Source: Bog-159 sp963756605
Lineage (GTDB): Bacteria > Acidobacteriota > Terriglobia > Bryobacterales > Bryobacteraceae
Length of the DNA stretch: 64,000 nucleotides
NCBI GenBank assembly: GCA_963756605.1
Contig: CAVWOT010000021.1
Span: 248,001 to 312,000, forward strand
Reading direction: 5' to 3'
The stretch's first letter is position 1. The number at the start of each line of letters is the position of its first letter. The translations under genes were made by a program, and so were the position numbers. The notes under the pieces were generated by a model. It was given only the letters and a program-made list of their open reading frames with translations, searched no databases and was not told the origin of the DNA. Of the stretch, positions 50,341 to 58,646 are shown in pieces.

Positions 50341-50706
50341 GTGCCTAGAGTAAAACGAGGAACCAACCGCCGGGACTCGCGCCACAAAACGCTGGAGCGC
50401 GCATCCGGATTTTTTCTTACCAAGAGCAAACTGAACCGCGCGGCGCAGGAGGCGGTGGAGAAAGCGCTGCGGTACGCCTACGTGGGGCGCCGCAACAAGA
50501 AGCGCGAATTCCGCGCCCTGTGGATTGTGCGCATCAACGCGGGCTGCCGGCAAGCCGGCATATCGTATAGCAAATTCATGCACGGGTTGAAAGCCGCGGG
50601 CGTGGTTTTGGACCGCAAGGTGTTGGCCGAGGTAGCGGCCGGCGATCCGGCGAACTTCAGCCTGCTGGTTGAGAAGGCCAAGTCGGCCCTGGAGCCGGCG
50701 GCTTGA
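50341..50706 (+). CDS. rplT: 50S ribosomal protein L20
   Basis: 121 residues from a GTG start (MPRVKRGTNRRDSRHKTLER), which has the Shine-Dalgarno AAGGAG close by; the longer frame from 50290 is not used. SKLNRAAQEAVEKALRYAYVG and RALWIVRINAGCRQAGISYS are typical L20. Needed for early 50S assembly and, in many bacteria, translational autoregulation of rpmI-rplT. Its stop overlaps the next TTG start. Confidence 0.96.
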   Translation: MPRVKRGTNRRDSRHKTLERASGFFLTKSKLNRAAQEAVEKALRYAYVGRRNKKREFRALWIVRINAGCRQAGISYSKFMHGLKAAGVVLDRKVLAEVAAGDPANFSLLVEKAKSALEPAA

Positions 50707-50945
50707 GTCCCGTGGAACAGGAAACCGATTCGCTGCAGGCGCTGGAGCAGCGCATCCAGCAGGCGGTGCAGCTGGTGGTCCGGCTGCGCCAGGAAAGAGA
50801 CGCCGCCGTGCACGAGGCGGCGGAGGCGCGCGCCGAGGCCGCCCGGCTTTCCGACGAGTTGAAGACCCTGCAGGCCGAACGCAAACAGGTACGCAGCCGC
50901 ATCGAAAAGCTGCTGGGGCAGATCGACCAGCTCAGCGCCGGCTAA
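50703..50945 (+). CDS. Small coiled-coil protein, ZapB-like
   Basis: 80 residues, nearly all one long heptad-rich helix (EQRIQQAVQLVVRLRQERDA, DELKTLQAERKQVRSRIEKL). Length and composition match ZapB/TPR_MLP1-like division coiled coils, and the next gene is zapA. Start is taken as TTG at 50703, overlapping the rplT stop (TTGA); GTG at 50712 is an alternative. Probably helps organise the Z-ring together with ZapA. Confidence 0.75.
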   Translation: MSPVEQETDSLQALEQRIQQAVQLVVRLRQERDAAVHEAAEARAEAARLSDELKTLQAERKQVRSRIEKLLGQIDQLSAG

Positions 50946-50949
50946 AGCG

Positions 50950-51258
50950 GTGGCCGCCAACTCGCCTGAAAAACGCCCGGTACGCGTCACCATCCTGAGC
51001 CAGTCTTACACGCTGCTCACCGCGGGCGATCCGCGCGAAGTGGAGGAACTGGCGCGACATCTGGACGAATTGATGCTGTCGATCGCAGCCAGGTCCCCAA
51101 ACGCGGATTCCACCCGCATCGCGGTGCTGGCTTGCATGCACCTGGCGGACCGGCTGCACAACCTGGAGCAAGATCTCAATCAACTGAAGGAGCGCGTGGA
51201 CCGCAAGAGCGAAGAATTCGCCGGACTGTTGGCGCAGGCGCTGGAGGGGGAAAAGTGA
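50950..51258 (+). CDS. zapA: Cell division protein ZapA
   Basis: 102 residues. VRVTILSQSYTLLTAGDPRE followed by VEELARHLDELM is the ZapA dimerisation head, and the C-terminal half is a coiled coil (LADRLHNLEQDLNQLKERVD). ZapA cross-links FtsZ protofilaments at the division site. Starts at GTG 50950, four bases after the ZapB-like stop. Its stop shares a base with the next ATG (TGATG), so the unit rpmI-rplT-zapB-zapA-DUF1684 is probably one transcript. Confidence 0.9.
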   Translation: MAANSPEKRPVRVTILSQSYTLLTAGDPREVEELARHLDELMLSIAARSPNADSTRIAVLACMHLADRLHNLEQDLNQLKERVDRKSEEFAGLLAQALEGEK

Positions 51259-52124
51259 TGCGTGCAGGCGTGCCGGTTCTGCTGCGGGCCTTCGCCGCTC
51301 TGTTGGTGCTGGGTGCGATTTTGTGGGCGGCTACGGATTCATACCGGAGCGGGATTGAAGAGTGGCGAAAACAGCGGGTAGCAGCCCTCACGGCGGATGG
51401 CGGTTGGCTGACCGTCACCGGATTGTTTTGGCTGCATGAGGGCGCCAACAGCTTTGGCCCGGCTTCCTGCGGCTCCACGCCTTGCGATATCGTGTTGCCC
51501 GCCGATCCAGCGCTGCGGGAGGGGACCTTCGACTTACATAACGGCAAAGTCACTTTGCGGCAGGATGGACAGGCACGCGACTTGCATACGGATGCCACGG
51601 CGAAGCCGGACGTAGTGACGATGGGCGGTCTGACGATGTTTGTGATCCGGCGCGGCGACAAGGTTGGCATCCGGCTGAAGGACAACAACAGCCGGCTGCG
51701 CAAGGAATTCACGGGTCTGCATTACTTCCCGGTGAACCCAGACTATCGCGTTGCTACGCGGCTGGTGCCGGATGCGAAGCAGATTCCAATTTTGAATATC
51801 CTGGGCCAAGTCGAAAATATGCCGAGTCCCGGGTACGTGGAATTTGATTTACAGGGGCAGAAGCTGCGGCTCACGCCTGTTCAGGAGACGGCGGGCGAGC
51901 TGTTCTTCATCTTTCGCGATTTGACGAGCGGTAAAGAGACATACGGCAGCGGCCGGTTCCTGACCACGGAATGGGGGAAAGACGGCGCGGTGGTGCTGGA
52001 CTTCAATAAGGCATACAATCCGCCGTGCGCGTTTACCCCGTTCGCCACGTGCCCGTTGCCGCCGAAGGAGAACCGGCTGGCTCTGCGGATTGAGGCGGGC
52101 GAGTTGAAGTACGGGTCACACTGA
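51258..52124 (+). CDS. DUF1684 protein, membrane-anchored or secreted
   Basis: 288 residues from the ATG at 51258. An N-terminal hydrophobic segment (LLRAFAALLVLGAILWAAT) indicates export or anchoring. The body matches DUF1684: VAALTADGGWLTVTGLFWL near the start, and the diagnostic end LDFNKAYNPPCAFTPFATCP followed by LPPKENRLALRIEAGE. No enzymatic role is established for the family that I know of. Overlap with zapA suggests coupled translation. Confidence 0.88.
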   Translation: MRAGVPVLLRAFAALLVLGAILWAATDSYRSGIEEWRKQRVAALTADGGWLTVTGLFWLHEGANSFGPASCGSTPCDIVLPADPALREGTFDLHNGKVTLRQDGQARDLHTDATAKPDVVTMGGLTMFVIRRGDKVGIRLKDNNSRLRKEFTGLHYFPVNPDYRVATRLVPDAKQIPILNILGQVENMPSPGYVEFDLQGQKLRLTPVQETAGELFFIFRDLTSGKETYGSGRFLTTEWGKDGAVVLDFNKAYNPPCAFTPFATCPLPPKENRLALRIEAGELKYGSH

Positions 52125-52135
52125 GGGGAAATGGT

Positions 52136-52570
52136 TCACTGCTCCCAGACGCGGTGGGGCACTCCGCGATCTCTATCTTTCACGCGGTCGTAGAGGTAAT
52201 AAGTCGAAACCGTGCCCAGCGATTCGTTGTAGAGGCTCTCCTGTCCCAGACCTTCCTTGAGATCTTCCTCGAATTCGTGCAGCGCTTTCAGCTCGCAGGC
52301 CAGCGCCGGCTTGGTTTTCCCGGAGGGCGTGCGGAAGAACTTCTGGTAGCCGCCATCCACCAGCGAACCGATTTCATTGCCCATCAGGATGCCGGCCAAT
52401 TGCGCGCGCTGGACCTGACCGGCAGTCTCGCGCAGCGCTATGGCGCAGCCGCCTTTGCTCACCAGGATCGTGCCATCGGTTTGCGGCGTCACCGTGAATC
52501 CCGCGCGCTTCAGATTGTCGAGCCGGTCTTGGAACGTGGGCGGGGCGGGGCGCGGTCTGCGAAAGAACAT
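52136..52570 (-). CDS. Hypothetical protein
   Basis: 144 residues, soluble, with no recognised family. It is lineage-typical in look: FQDRLDNLKRAGFTVTPQ, GGYQKFFRTPSGKTKPALA and LGTVSTYYLYDRVKDRDRG, which suggests a compact alpha/beta domain. A perfect TATAAT lies 6 nt before the ATG at 52570, supporting this start and a leaderless transcript. Converges with the DUF1684 gene. Function unknown. Confidence 0.68.
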   Translation of the reverse strand: MFFRRPRPAPPTFQDRLDNLKRAGFTVTPQTDGTILVSKGGCAIALRETAGQVQRAQLAGILMGNEIGSLVDGGYQKFFRTPSGKTKPALACELKALHEFEEDLKEGLGQESLYNESLGTVSTYYLYDRVKDRDRGVPHRVWEQ

Positions 52571-52576
52571 GTAGAC

Positions 52577-52582
52577 ATTATA
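52577..52582 (-). promoter_or_regulatory. -10 box TATAAT before the hypothetical gene at 52.5 kb
   Basis: On the minus strand TATAAT (52582 to 52577) ends 6 nt before the ATG at 52570. No ribosome-binding site is possible in between. One of the clearest leaderless-type arrangements in the window. Confidence 0.5.
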
Positions 52583-52607
52583 GCGGCGGGATGTAATTCC
52601 GCGGGCT

Positions 52608-55229
52608 TCACTCCTGGCGCAAGGCGGTCATCGGATCGACGGACGCGGCCCGGTGGGCCGGGCCGGCACAGGCCAGCAGCGCGGTGGCGGCCAGCAACAG
52701 CGGGGCGATCACCATTACCGCCGGATCGTGTGGGCGGACGCCATACAATAGCGACGCGAGCGCCCGCGCTGCCGCGAACGCCACCAGCACACCGATCGCG
52801 GAGCCTGTCAGGATGAGGCGCGCGGCGTGGCGCATCACCGCCCGCGAGACGTCGGCGCCGCACGCGCCTAGGGCCATGCGCAATCCGATTTCCCGCCTTC
52901 TGCGCGAGACGCTATAAGCCATAACGCCCGCCAACCCGAATGTGGCCATACCCAGCGTGACAGCGGCGAAGCCTACCACAAGCGCCATCATGGCTCGCGG
53001 GATCGTGTTGGCGAGATCCACTGACTGGCGCATGGTGCGCACCTGCGAGATCGGCAGGGCGGGGTCCAGCCGGCGAATCACATCTCTCACCGCGGGCAGG
53101 ATGCGATCCTCAGGCAACGCGGTGCGCAACGTCACAAATTCGAACCACGGCGATTGCGCGAACGGCAGATATACTTCGGCCTCGGACGCTTGCCCGGTGC
53201 CGTTGTACCGGATATCGCCAATCACGCCCACAATGCGCCGCCACTTTCCTTTACCGAAACGCAAGCGTTTACCGAGCGGGCTTTCGCCGCGCATGATGTT
53301 CCGCACGAACGCCTCGTTGACCATGACCACGGGCTCGGCGCCGGCCGTATCATCCGCGTTGAACGCGCGGCCGGCGCGCAACGGGATGCCCATGGTGCGG
53401 AAATAGTCCGCCGTCACACCGGAGTCGCGGCTGGTGAGATCGGTCCAGTCGCGCGGCGTGTTCTGCCCTTCGAGTTCCAGTGGATCGGCGGAATAGGTCC
53501 CGCCTAAAGGAATGCCGTCGGCGGCGGCCACCGAAGCCACGCCGGGTAACGCCGCCAGTTGCGGCGCGAGCGTGTTCCAGAACTGCAGCCGCGCCTGGTC
53601 ATCCTTGTAGCGGGATTGCGGCAGGCCCATGCGGAAGGTCAGCAGATGATCGGTGCGGAAGCCCAGATCGGAGTGCAGCAAGAGAACGAAGCTTTTCGTC
53701 AGCAACGCGGCGAAGGTGAGCAGCACCACGGCGAAGGCGATCTCCATCACCACCAGCCCGCTCAGCGAACGCGCCTGCCCGCGACCGGCCACCAACGAAT
53801 TGCCGCTTTCCTTCAGATCGTTCTGCACATCACCGCGCGAGCCGCGGAGTGCCGGCCAAAGCCCGGTGAGCAGGCCCGTGGCGAGCGTCAGGCCGACGGC
53901 GAAGGCCGCCAGCGTCGGGCTGACCGACACGATGGCGCCCAGTTGCATCGAGGCGGGAGCCGCATTGACGGCCAGGCGGATCAGCCAGGCGGCCAGCGCC
54001 AGTCCGGCCAGCGCGCCCAGGCAGGAGAGCAGCAGGCTCTCGGTCAGCAGCAGCCGCACTACGCGCCGGCGGCCCGCCCCCAACGCCATACGCACCGCGA
54101 TTTCCTTGGATCGGCCGATGCCGCGCGCCAGCAAAAGGCTAGCAACGTTGCCGCAAGCCACCAGCAGTACGATCAAGGCCGCGACGCTGAAAACCAGCAG
54201 CGCGGGCCCGATGATCTCGCGCAGCAGGTCGCCGCGCAAGCTCACCACGCGCACGCCCCAGTCCGCACAATCCGGAAACTGCTTTTCCATGCGGCGGGCG
54301 ATTGCGCTCATCTGCGCCTGCGCCGCGGCCATCGCCACGCCGCGTTTCAGGCGTGCATAGCCGGCGTACTGGTGATTCTGGTGTCCGTAATTGATATAGC
54401 TAATCGGGGTCCAATATTCGCTGACCTGGCCTTCCAGGAAGCGGAAACTCTCCGGCATGACGCCCGTGATGCGGTAAGCGAAGGCGCTGAGAAACACCGT
54501 ACTGCCGACGATGTCGGGCCGCGCGCCGAACTTGCGGACCCAGAAGGCATGGCTCAACATGACGACATGATCGGCGCCCGGCTTCTGCTCTTGCGGTGTA
54601 AACCAGCGGCCCAGTTGCGGCGCCACACCCAGCATTTCGAAGAAGCCTTCGGAAACGGCGGCCCCGGTGATGCGCTCGGGATCGCCGTGGCCGAGCAGGG
54701 TCATCTGATCGAACTCGGTGAACGCCATGCGTTCGAAAACGGTGTTGGCGGCCTGCCAATCGCGAAAATCCTCCTGGCCAATGCTTTCCAACTGGCCGCG
54801 GCGCGCATGAACCGAATAGATGGCGGCCAGTCGCTCCGGCGAGGGGTATGGCAGCGAGCGCAACAACAAGGACTCGCCCAAAGTGTATACCGCGAGGCTG
54901 GCGCCCACGCCGCACGCCAATGTGACGACGGCCAACGCGGTGAACCCGGGTGATTTGCGCAGCATGCGCCACGCGTAGCTCACGTCTTTGCGCATGTCGG
55001 TGAGCCATCCGACGCGCCGCTGGTCCCGGCACTGGTCCGCAATCAAGGCAGTCGCGCCCAGCGCACGATGCGCAGCCCGACGCGCAACGGCGGGCTCCAT
55101 GCCCGCGGAGATATTCTCCTGAGTCAGTTGGGCGAGGTGATAGGCAAGCTCCTTGCCGAGTTCGCCATCCATTGCGGCGCTACGGAACAACGACCGTACA
55201 CGCCGGCGAAAAACACGAAGTAGCCGCAT
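52608..55229 (-). CDS. ADOP-type MacB/FtsX-like ABC transporter permease
   Basis: About 873 residues from the ATG at 55229 (MRLLRVFRRRVRSLFR); an ATG at 55262 would overlap padR. A prefix domain (residues 1-85) is followed by a first helix (FTALAVVTLACGVGASLAVY), a MacB-type periplasmic domain and a central helix pair (ALLVFSVAALIVLLVACGNV). A second periplasmic domain (VVMVNEAFVRNIM) and C-terminal helices end the protein. Same architecture as the permease at 15.9-18.5 kb but clearly divergent in sequence. Lies 13 bp downstream of padR. Substrate unknown; no ATPase nearby. Confidence 0.88.
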   Translation of the reverse strand: MRLLRVFRRRVRSLFRSAAMDGELGKELAYHLAQLTQENISAGMEPAVARRAAHRALGATALIADQCRDQRRVGWLTDMRKDVSYAWRMLRKSPGFTALAVVTLACGVGASLAVYTLGESLLLRSLPYPSPERLAAIYSVHARRGQLESIGQEDFRDWQAANTVFERMAFTEFDQMTLLGHGDPERITGAAVSEGFFEMLGVAPQLGRWFTPQEQKPGADHVVMLSHAFWVRKFGARPDIVGSTVFLSAFAYRITGVMPESFRFLEGQVSEYWTPISYINYGHQNHQYAGYARLKRGVAMAAAQAQMSAIARRMEKQFPDCADWGVRVVSLRGDLLREIIGPALLVFSVAALIVLLVACGNVASLLLARGIGRSKEIAVRMALGAGRRRVVRLLLTESLLLSCLGALAGLALAAWLIRLAVNAAPASMQLGAIVSVSPTLAAFAVGLTLATGLLTGLWPALRGSRGDVQNDLKESGNSLVAGRGQARSLSGLVVMEIAFAVVLLTFAALLTKSFVLLLHSDLGFRTDHLLTFRMGLPQSRYKDDQARLQFWNTLAPQLAALPGVASVAAADGIPLGGTYSADPLELEGQNTPRDWTDLTSRDSGVTADYFRTMGIPLRAGRAFNADDTAGAEPVVMVNEAFVRNIMRGESPLGKRLRFGKGKWRRIVGVIGDIRYNGTGQASEAEVYLPFAQSPWFEFVTLRTALPEDRILPAVRDVIRRLDPALPISQVRTMRQSVDLANTIPRAMMALVVGFAAVTLGMATFGLAGVMAYSVSRRRREIGLRMALGACGADVSRAVMRHAARLILTGSAIGVLVAFAAARALASLLYGVRPHDPAVMVIAPLLLAATALLACAGPAHRAASVDPMTALRQE

Positions 55230-55242
55230 GCTGTGCCTGCAT

Positions 55243-55572
55243 TCAAGTCCGCTCCAAAACAAGCTGAACCGCCGACGAGAGGCGGCTCCAGGTTTGGAGT
55301 TCGCGTTCGAGTTGCCGCCGTCCCTCGCGGGTCAGCGCGTAGAACTTAGCCTCCCGGCCAAGCTCGGTATCCTTCCACTCGGAGGTAATCCACCCCTGTT
55401 GCTCCAAGCGGTGCAGCGCCGGATACAAAGAACCCTGCTGCACGGACAGCACCTCATCGGACAGACTCTGAATACGTTTGGCGATCCCCCAGCCGTGCGC
55501 CGGCTCGCGGCTGATGGATTTCAGGATCAGAAGATCCAGAGTGCCTTGCAGCAGGTCGGACGGCTTGGGCAT
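55243..55572 (-). CDS. PadR-family transcriptional regulator
   Basis: 109 residues: LLQGTLDLLILKSISREPAH, then HGWGIAKRIQ-type helix, then VQQGSLYPALHRLEQQGWIT and KFYALTREGRRQLERE, the full PadR winged helix. Divergent from endonuclease III and leading the ADOP permease gene. A ribosome-binding GAGG precedes the ATG. A 5-1-5 inverted repeat upstream is the candidate operator. Confidence 0.92.
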   Translation of the reverse strand: MPKPSDLLQGTLDLLILKSISREPAHGWGIAKRIQSLSDEVLSVQQGSLYPALHRLEQQGWITSEWKDTELGREAKFYALTREGRRQLERELQTWSRLSSAVQLVLERT

Positions 55573-55588
55573 CGCATACCTCGATCAT

Positions 55589-55599
55589 CTACAATGTAG
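55589..55599 (-). promoter_or_regulatory. Inverted repeat CTACAATGTAG upstream of padR, candidate operator
   Basis: A perfect 5-1-5 palindrome 17 bp before the padR start. It sits where the promoter should be, so self-repression is likely but unproven. Confidence 0.45.
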
Positions 55600-55635
55600 T
55601 GAGAATCGGTGGGAAAGTCAATGGTCTCTGCAGGG

Positions 55636-56310
55636 CTAACGCGGAGTCTTATCCTTCGCGTAACACAGCGGATCGAGCAGACACTCGGCGCAGCGCGGCT
55701 TACGCGCCTGGCAGCGCGCGCGGCCGTGGTGAATAATCTGGTGCGAGAACAGGATCCAGCGGTCTTGCGGCACAATCTTCATCAAGTCCTGCTCGATTTT
55801 AACTGGATCGGTTTGTTTGGTCAAATCCAGGCGGCGGGAGACGCGCTGCACATGCGTATCCACCACCACGCCGACGGCGATGCCGTAGGCCGTGCCCAGC
55901 ACCACGTTGGCAGTTTTACGGGCCGCGCCGGGAATGGTGAGCATTTGCTCCATAGTTTCGGGAACCTTGCCGCCGAAATCTCGTATTACCTTCTGCGCGG
56001 CGCCCACAATGGACTTGGCCTTGTTGTTGAAGAAACCGGTGCGGTGAATATCCTGCGCCAGCACTTCGGGACGGACCGCGGCAAAATCGCGCGGTGTAGG
56101 ATATTTGGCGAACAATCCGGGGGTGACTTCGTTGACGACCTTGTCGGTGCATTGCGCGGAAAGAATGGTCGCCACCAGGAGTTCCCATGGGTTGCGGTAG
56201 TGCAAAGCGCAGGTGGCGTCGGGGTACATCTGGTCCAGCCCCCGCAGGATCTGTTCCAAGCGCGCGCGGCGCTCAGCGGCAGTCTTCGGACGTTTCACTT
56301 TGGAGGTCAC
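55636..56310 (-). CDS. nth: Endonuclease III (DNA glycosylase/AP lyase)
   Basis: 224 residues from a GTG at 56310; an ATG at 56337 would add nine residues. Helix-hairpin-helix TIPGAARKTANVVLG with the catalytic Lys, catalytic Asp in VVVDTHVQRVSRR, and the 4Fe-4S loop C-x6-C-x2-C-x5-C (CQARKPRCAECLLDPLC) at the end. It excises oxidised pyrimidines and cleaves AP sites. The upstream frame to 56658 is antisense to the amidohydrolase and not coding. Confidence 0.95.
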   Translation of the reverse strand: MTSKVKRPKTAAERRARLEQILRGLDQMYPDATCALHYRNPWELLVATILSAQCTDKVVNEVTPGLFAKYPTPRDFAAVRPEVLAQDIHRTGFFNNKAKSIVGAAQKVIRDFGGKVPETMEQMLTIPGAARKTANVVLGTAYGIAVGVVVDTHVQRVSRRLDLTKQTDPVKIEQDLMKIVPQDRWILFSHQIIHHGRARCQARKPRCAECLLDPLCYAKDKTPR

Positions 56311-56335
56311 CGGCTGGTTAAGCTGGTAGCATATC

Positions 56336-58156
56336 ATGTCATTCCGCAGAACGTTGGTCACGCTAGGAGTGTTGAGTGCGGCGGTTACAGTTTTGCCCGC
56401 GGCCCAGCTGCTGGTCTTTCGCCACGTGCGCGTGTTCGACGGCATACGCGTAATTTCGCAAACGGATGTGCTGGTGCGGGACGGACGCATCGCGGCGGTC
56501 AGCACCGATATCACCGTGCCCGCCGGCGCGCAAGTGATCGAAGGCAGCGGCAAGACACTTCTGCCGGGACTCACGGACGCCCACGCGCACGTGTGGACGC
56601 GGGACGGGCTCAAGCAGCAGCTCATGTTCGGCGTGACCACCGTGCTGGATATGTTCACCGATTTTCATTTCGCCGCCCAGATGCGTAAGGAGCAGGCCGC
56701 GGGACCGGTCACCGACCGGGCGGACATGTACTCGGCGGGCACGCTGATCACGGCGCCGGGCGGGCACGGCACCGAGTACGGTATCAAAATCCCGACGCTG
56801 ACCAATCCCTCCGACGCGCAGGCTTTCGTGGATGCGCGCATCGCCGAGGGGTCGGATTACATCAAGCTGATCCTGGACGATGCCACCGTGTACGGCGGGC
56901 ACCGGCCCACTTTGAGCCAGGAAACGCTGACCGCCGCGATCGCCGCCGCGCACCAGCGGGGCAAACTGGCGGTGGTGCACATCGCCACGCTGCAGGATGC
57001 GGAGGAGGCCATTAATGCGGGCGCAGATGGACTGGCGCACTTGTTTGCCGGACCGAAGTCCGATCCGGATTTCGGACGCCTGGTCGCGGCGCATCACGCG
57101 TTCGTGGTCCCCACGTTGACCGTGCTCGAGAGCGTCTGCGGCACGCCCGGCGGTGAGCCGCTGGTCAACGATGCGCGCCTTGCGCCCTATCTGGATGCAT
57201 CCGACATCAGCAATCTGAAGAAGGCCTTCACCCTGCCGAACAAGCTGAGCTGCGCCGGTTCGCTTGAAGCCGTCCAGCAGTTGAAGGCCGCCGGCGTGCC
57301 GATCCTGGCGGGTGACGACGTGCCCAACCCCGGCACTGCGCCGGGCGCCACCGAGCATCGCGAACTGGAGTTACTGGTGGCCGCCGGATTGACTCCGACC
57401 GAAGCACTGATGGCGGCCACTTCCACACCCGCGCGCATCTTTCATCTGGAGGACCGTGGCGAGATTGCGCCCGGCAAACGCGCGGATCTGTTGCTGGTGG
57501 ATGGCGATCCGACGACCGATATTCTGGCCATCCGCGCAATCGACGGCGTGTGGAAAGACGGCGTTTCTGCGGACCGCGCCACCTTCCGCGCCGCTATCGA
57601 AAAGGAGAAGGAACAAGCCAAGACGCAAGTGGCCGTGCCGCCTCCGCCAGGTTCCGAGAGCGGACTGGTGAGTGACTTCGAGCAGGACAAGCCCGAAGCC
57701 AGGTTCGGCGCCGGATGGATCGTTTCGACCGACAGCTTCATCGGCGGAAAATCCGCCGCGCAGATTAAGATTGCCGCAGGGGGCGCGCACGGTAGCCGCG
57801 GCTGCCTGGATATTTCGGGGGAAGTGGCGGCCGGTAATGGGCCGGCGGCATGGGCGGGGGCCTTGTTCTCTCCCGGGAAAGCGATGATGACGGCGGCTAA
57901 TCTTTCCGCGAGGAAATCCATATCGTTCTGGGCCAAGGGCGAAGGACGTGCTTACACCGTGATGATCTTCGCCCAAAGCGGTGGGTATCAACCCGCGCAG
58001 CAGAACTTCACCGCGGGCGCGGAGTGGAAGCAGTTCACTTTTCCGCTGAAGGCATTCAACGGCACGGACGGGCATGATTTGATGGGAGTCTTCTTCGGCA
58101 GTTCCCCCACGCCTGGCAAATTCGACCTGCTGATTGACGACGTGCGATTCGAATAG
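56336..58156 (+). CDS. Secreted amidohydrolase with C-terminal CIA30/CBM-like domain
   Basis: 606 residues. Signal peptide (MSFRRTLVTLGVLSAAVTVLPA), then an imidazolonepropionase-like amidohydrolase with DAHAHVW (His83, His85), SDYIKLILDD (Lys), VVHIATL and GVPILAGDDVPNP (Asp) for a binuclear metal site. Residues about 440-606 form a separate beta-sandwich (LVSDFEQDKPEARFGAGW, FDLLIDDVRFE) like CIA30/carbohydrate-binding domains. A cyclic amide or peptide substrate bound to a polymer surface is a reasonable guess. The ATG shares bases with an alternative nth start on the other strand. Confidence 0.86.
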   Translation: MSFRRTLVTLGVLSAAVTVLPAAQLLVFRHVRVFDGIRVISQTDVLVRDGRIAAVSTDITVPAGAQVIEGSGKTLLPGLTDAHAHVWTRDGLKQQLMFGVTTVLDMFTDFHFAAQMRKEQAAGPVTDRADMYSAGTLITAPGGHGTEYGIKIPTLTNPSDAQAFVDARIAEGSDYIKLILDDATVYGGHRPTLSQETLTAAIAAAHQRGKLAVVHIATLQDAEEAINAGADGLAHLFAGPKSDPDFGRLVAAHHAFVVPTLTVLESVCGTPGGEPLVNDARLAPYLDASDISNLKKAFTLPNKLSCAGSLEAVQQLKAAGVPILAGDDVPNPGTAPGATEHRELELLVAAGLTPTEALMAATSTPARIFHLEDRGEIAPGKRADLLLVDGDPTTDILAIRAIDGVWKDGVSADRATFRAAIEKEKEQAKTQVAVPPPPGSESGLVSDFEQDKPEARFGAGWIVSTDSFIGGKSAAQIKIAAGGAHGSRGCLDISGEVAAGNGPAAWAGALFSPGKAMMTAANLSARKSISFWAKGEGRAYTVMIFAQSGGYQPAQQNFTAGAEWKQFTFPLKAFNGTDGHDLMGVFFGSSPTPGKFDLLIDDVRFE

Positions 58157-58221
58157 AGGAGAGCCGTTTACGAGCTTAGCCGTTGCATGCGGTCACGTTT
58201 GCACCTACAATAAGCGGAGCC

Positions 58222-58602
58222 ATGGAACAACACGTCAAGATACTCGGTGCCCTGCATATCGTTTTCGGATCTCTGGGATTATTGCTTGCCTTGGGTATGT
58301 TAGTCCTTTTCGGCGGCGTAGCGGGGCTGGTGGGTGCCACCGACTATTCCGGTAATGGACATTTCGCGGTACCCGTCATCGGCGCCGTCGGCGGGCTCGT
58401 CTTCTTCGTCCTGGTGGCGCTATCCCTGCCCGGTGTGATCGCCGGCATCGGACTGCTGCAGTTCCGGTCTTGGGCCCGCATCCTGACGATCGTTCTCTCC
58501 GTGTTCGACCTGATCCACGTACCCTTTGGCACCGCGCTGGGCATTTATGGACTTTGGGTCCTGCTCTCGCAAGGATCGGAGCGGCTGTTCCGCACGGCGT
58601 AG
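58222..58602 (+). CDS. Small integral membrane protein
   Basis: 126 residues, four predicted helices (ILGALHIVFGSLGLLLALGM, FAVPVIGAVGGLVFFVLVAL, PGVIAGIGLLQFRSWARILT, and FDLIHVPFGTALGIYGLWVL). No motif of known function. I start it at MEQHVKILG because the frame upstream lies inside the previous gene's trailer. TACAAT at 58206-58211 is a plausible -10, ten bases before the start. Precedes a PadR gene by 44 bp. Confidence 0.75.
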   Translation: MEQHVKILGALHIVFGSLGLLLALGMLVLFGGVAGLVGATDYSGNGHFAVPVIGAVGGLVFFVLVALSLPGVIAGIGLLQFRSWARILTIVLSVFDLIHVPFGTALGIYGLWVLLSQGSERLFRTA

Positions 58603-58646
58603 GTTGACAGTCCACGGGTTACATGCCACACTGACATAGTCTACCT

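Noticed and set aside
53559..54953. 464-residue plus-strand open frame across the second ADOP gene
   Set aside because: Gln/Arg/His-rich shadow of the permease on the minus strand.
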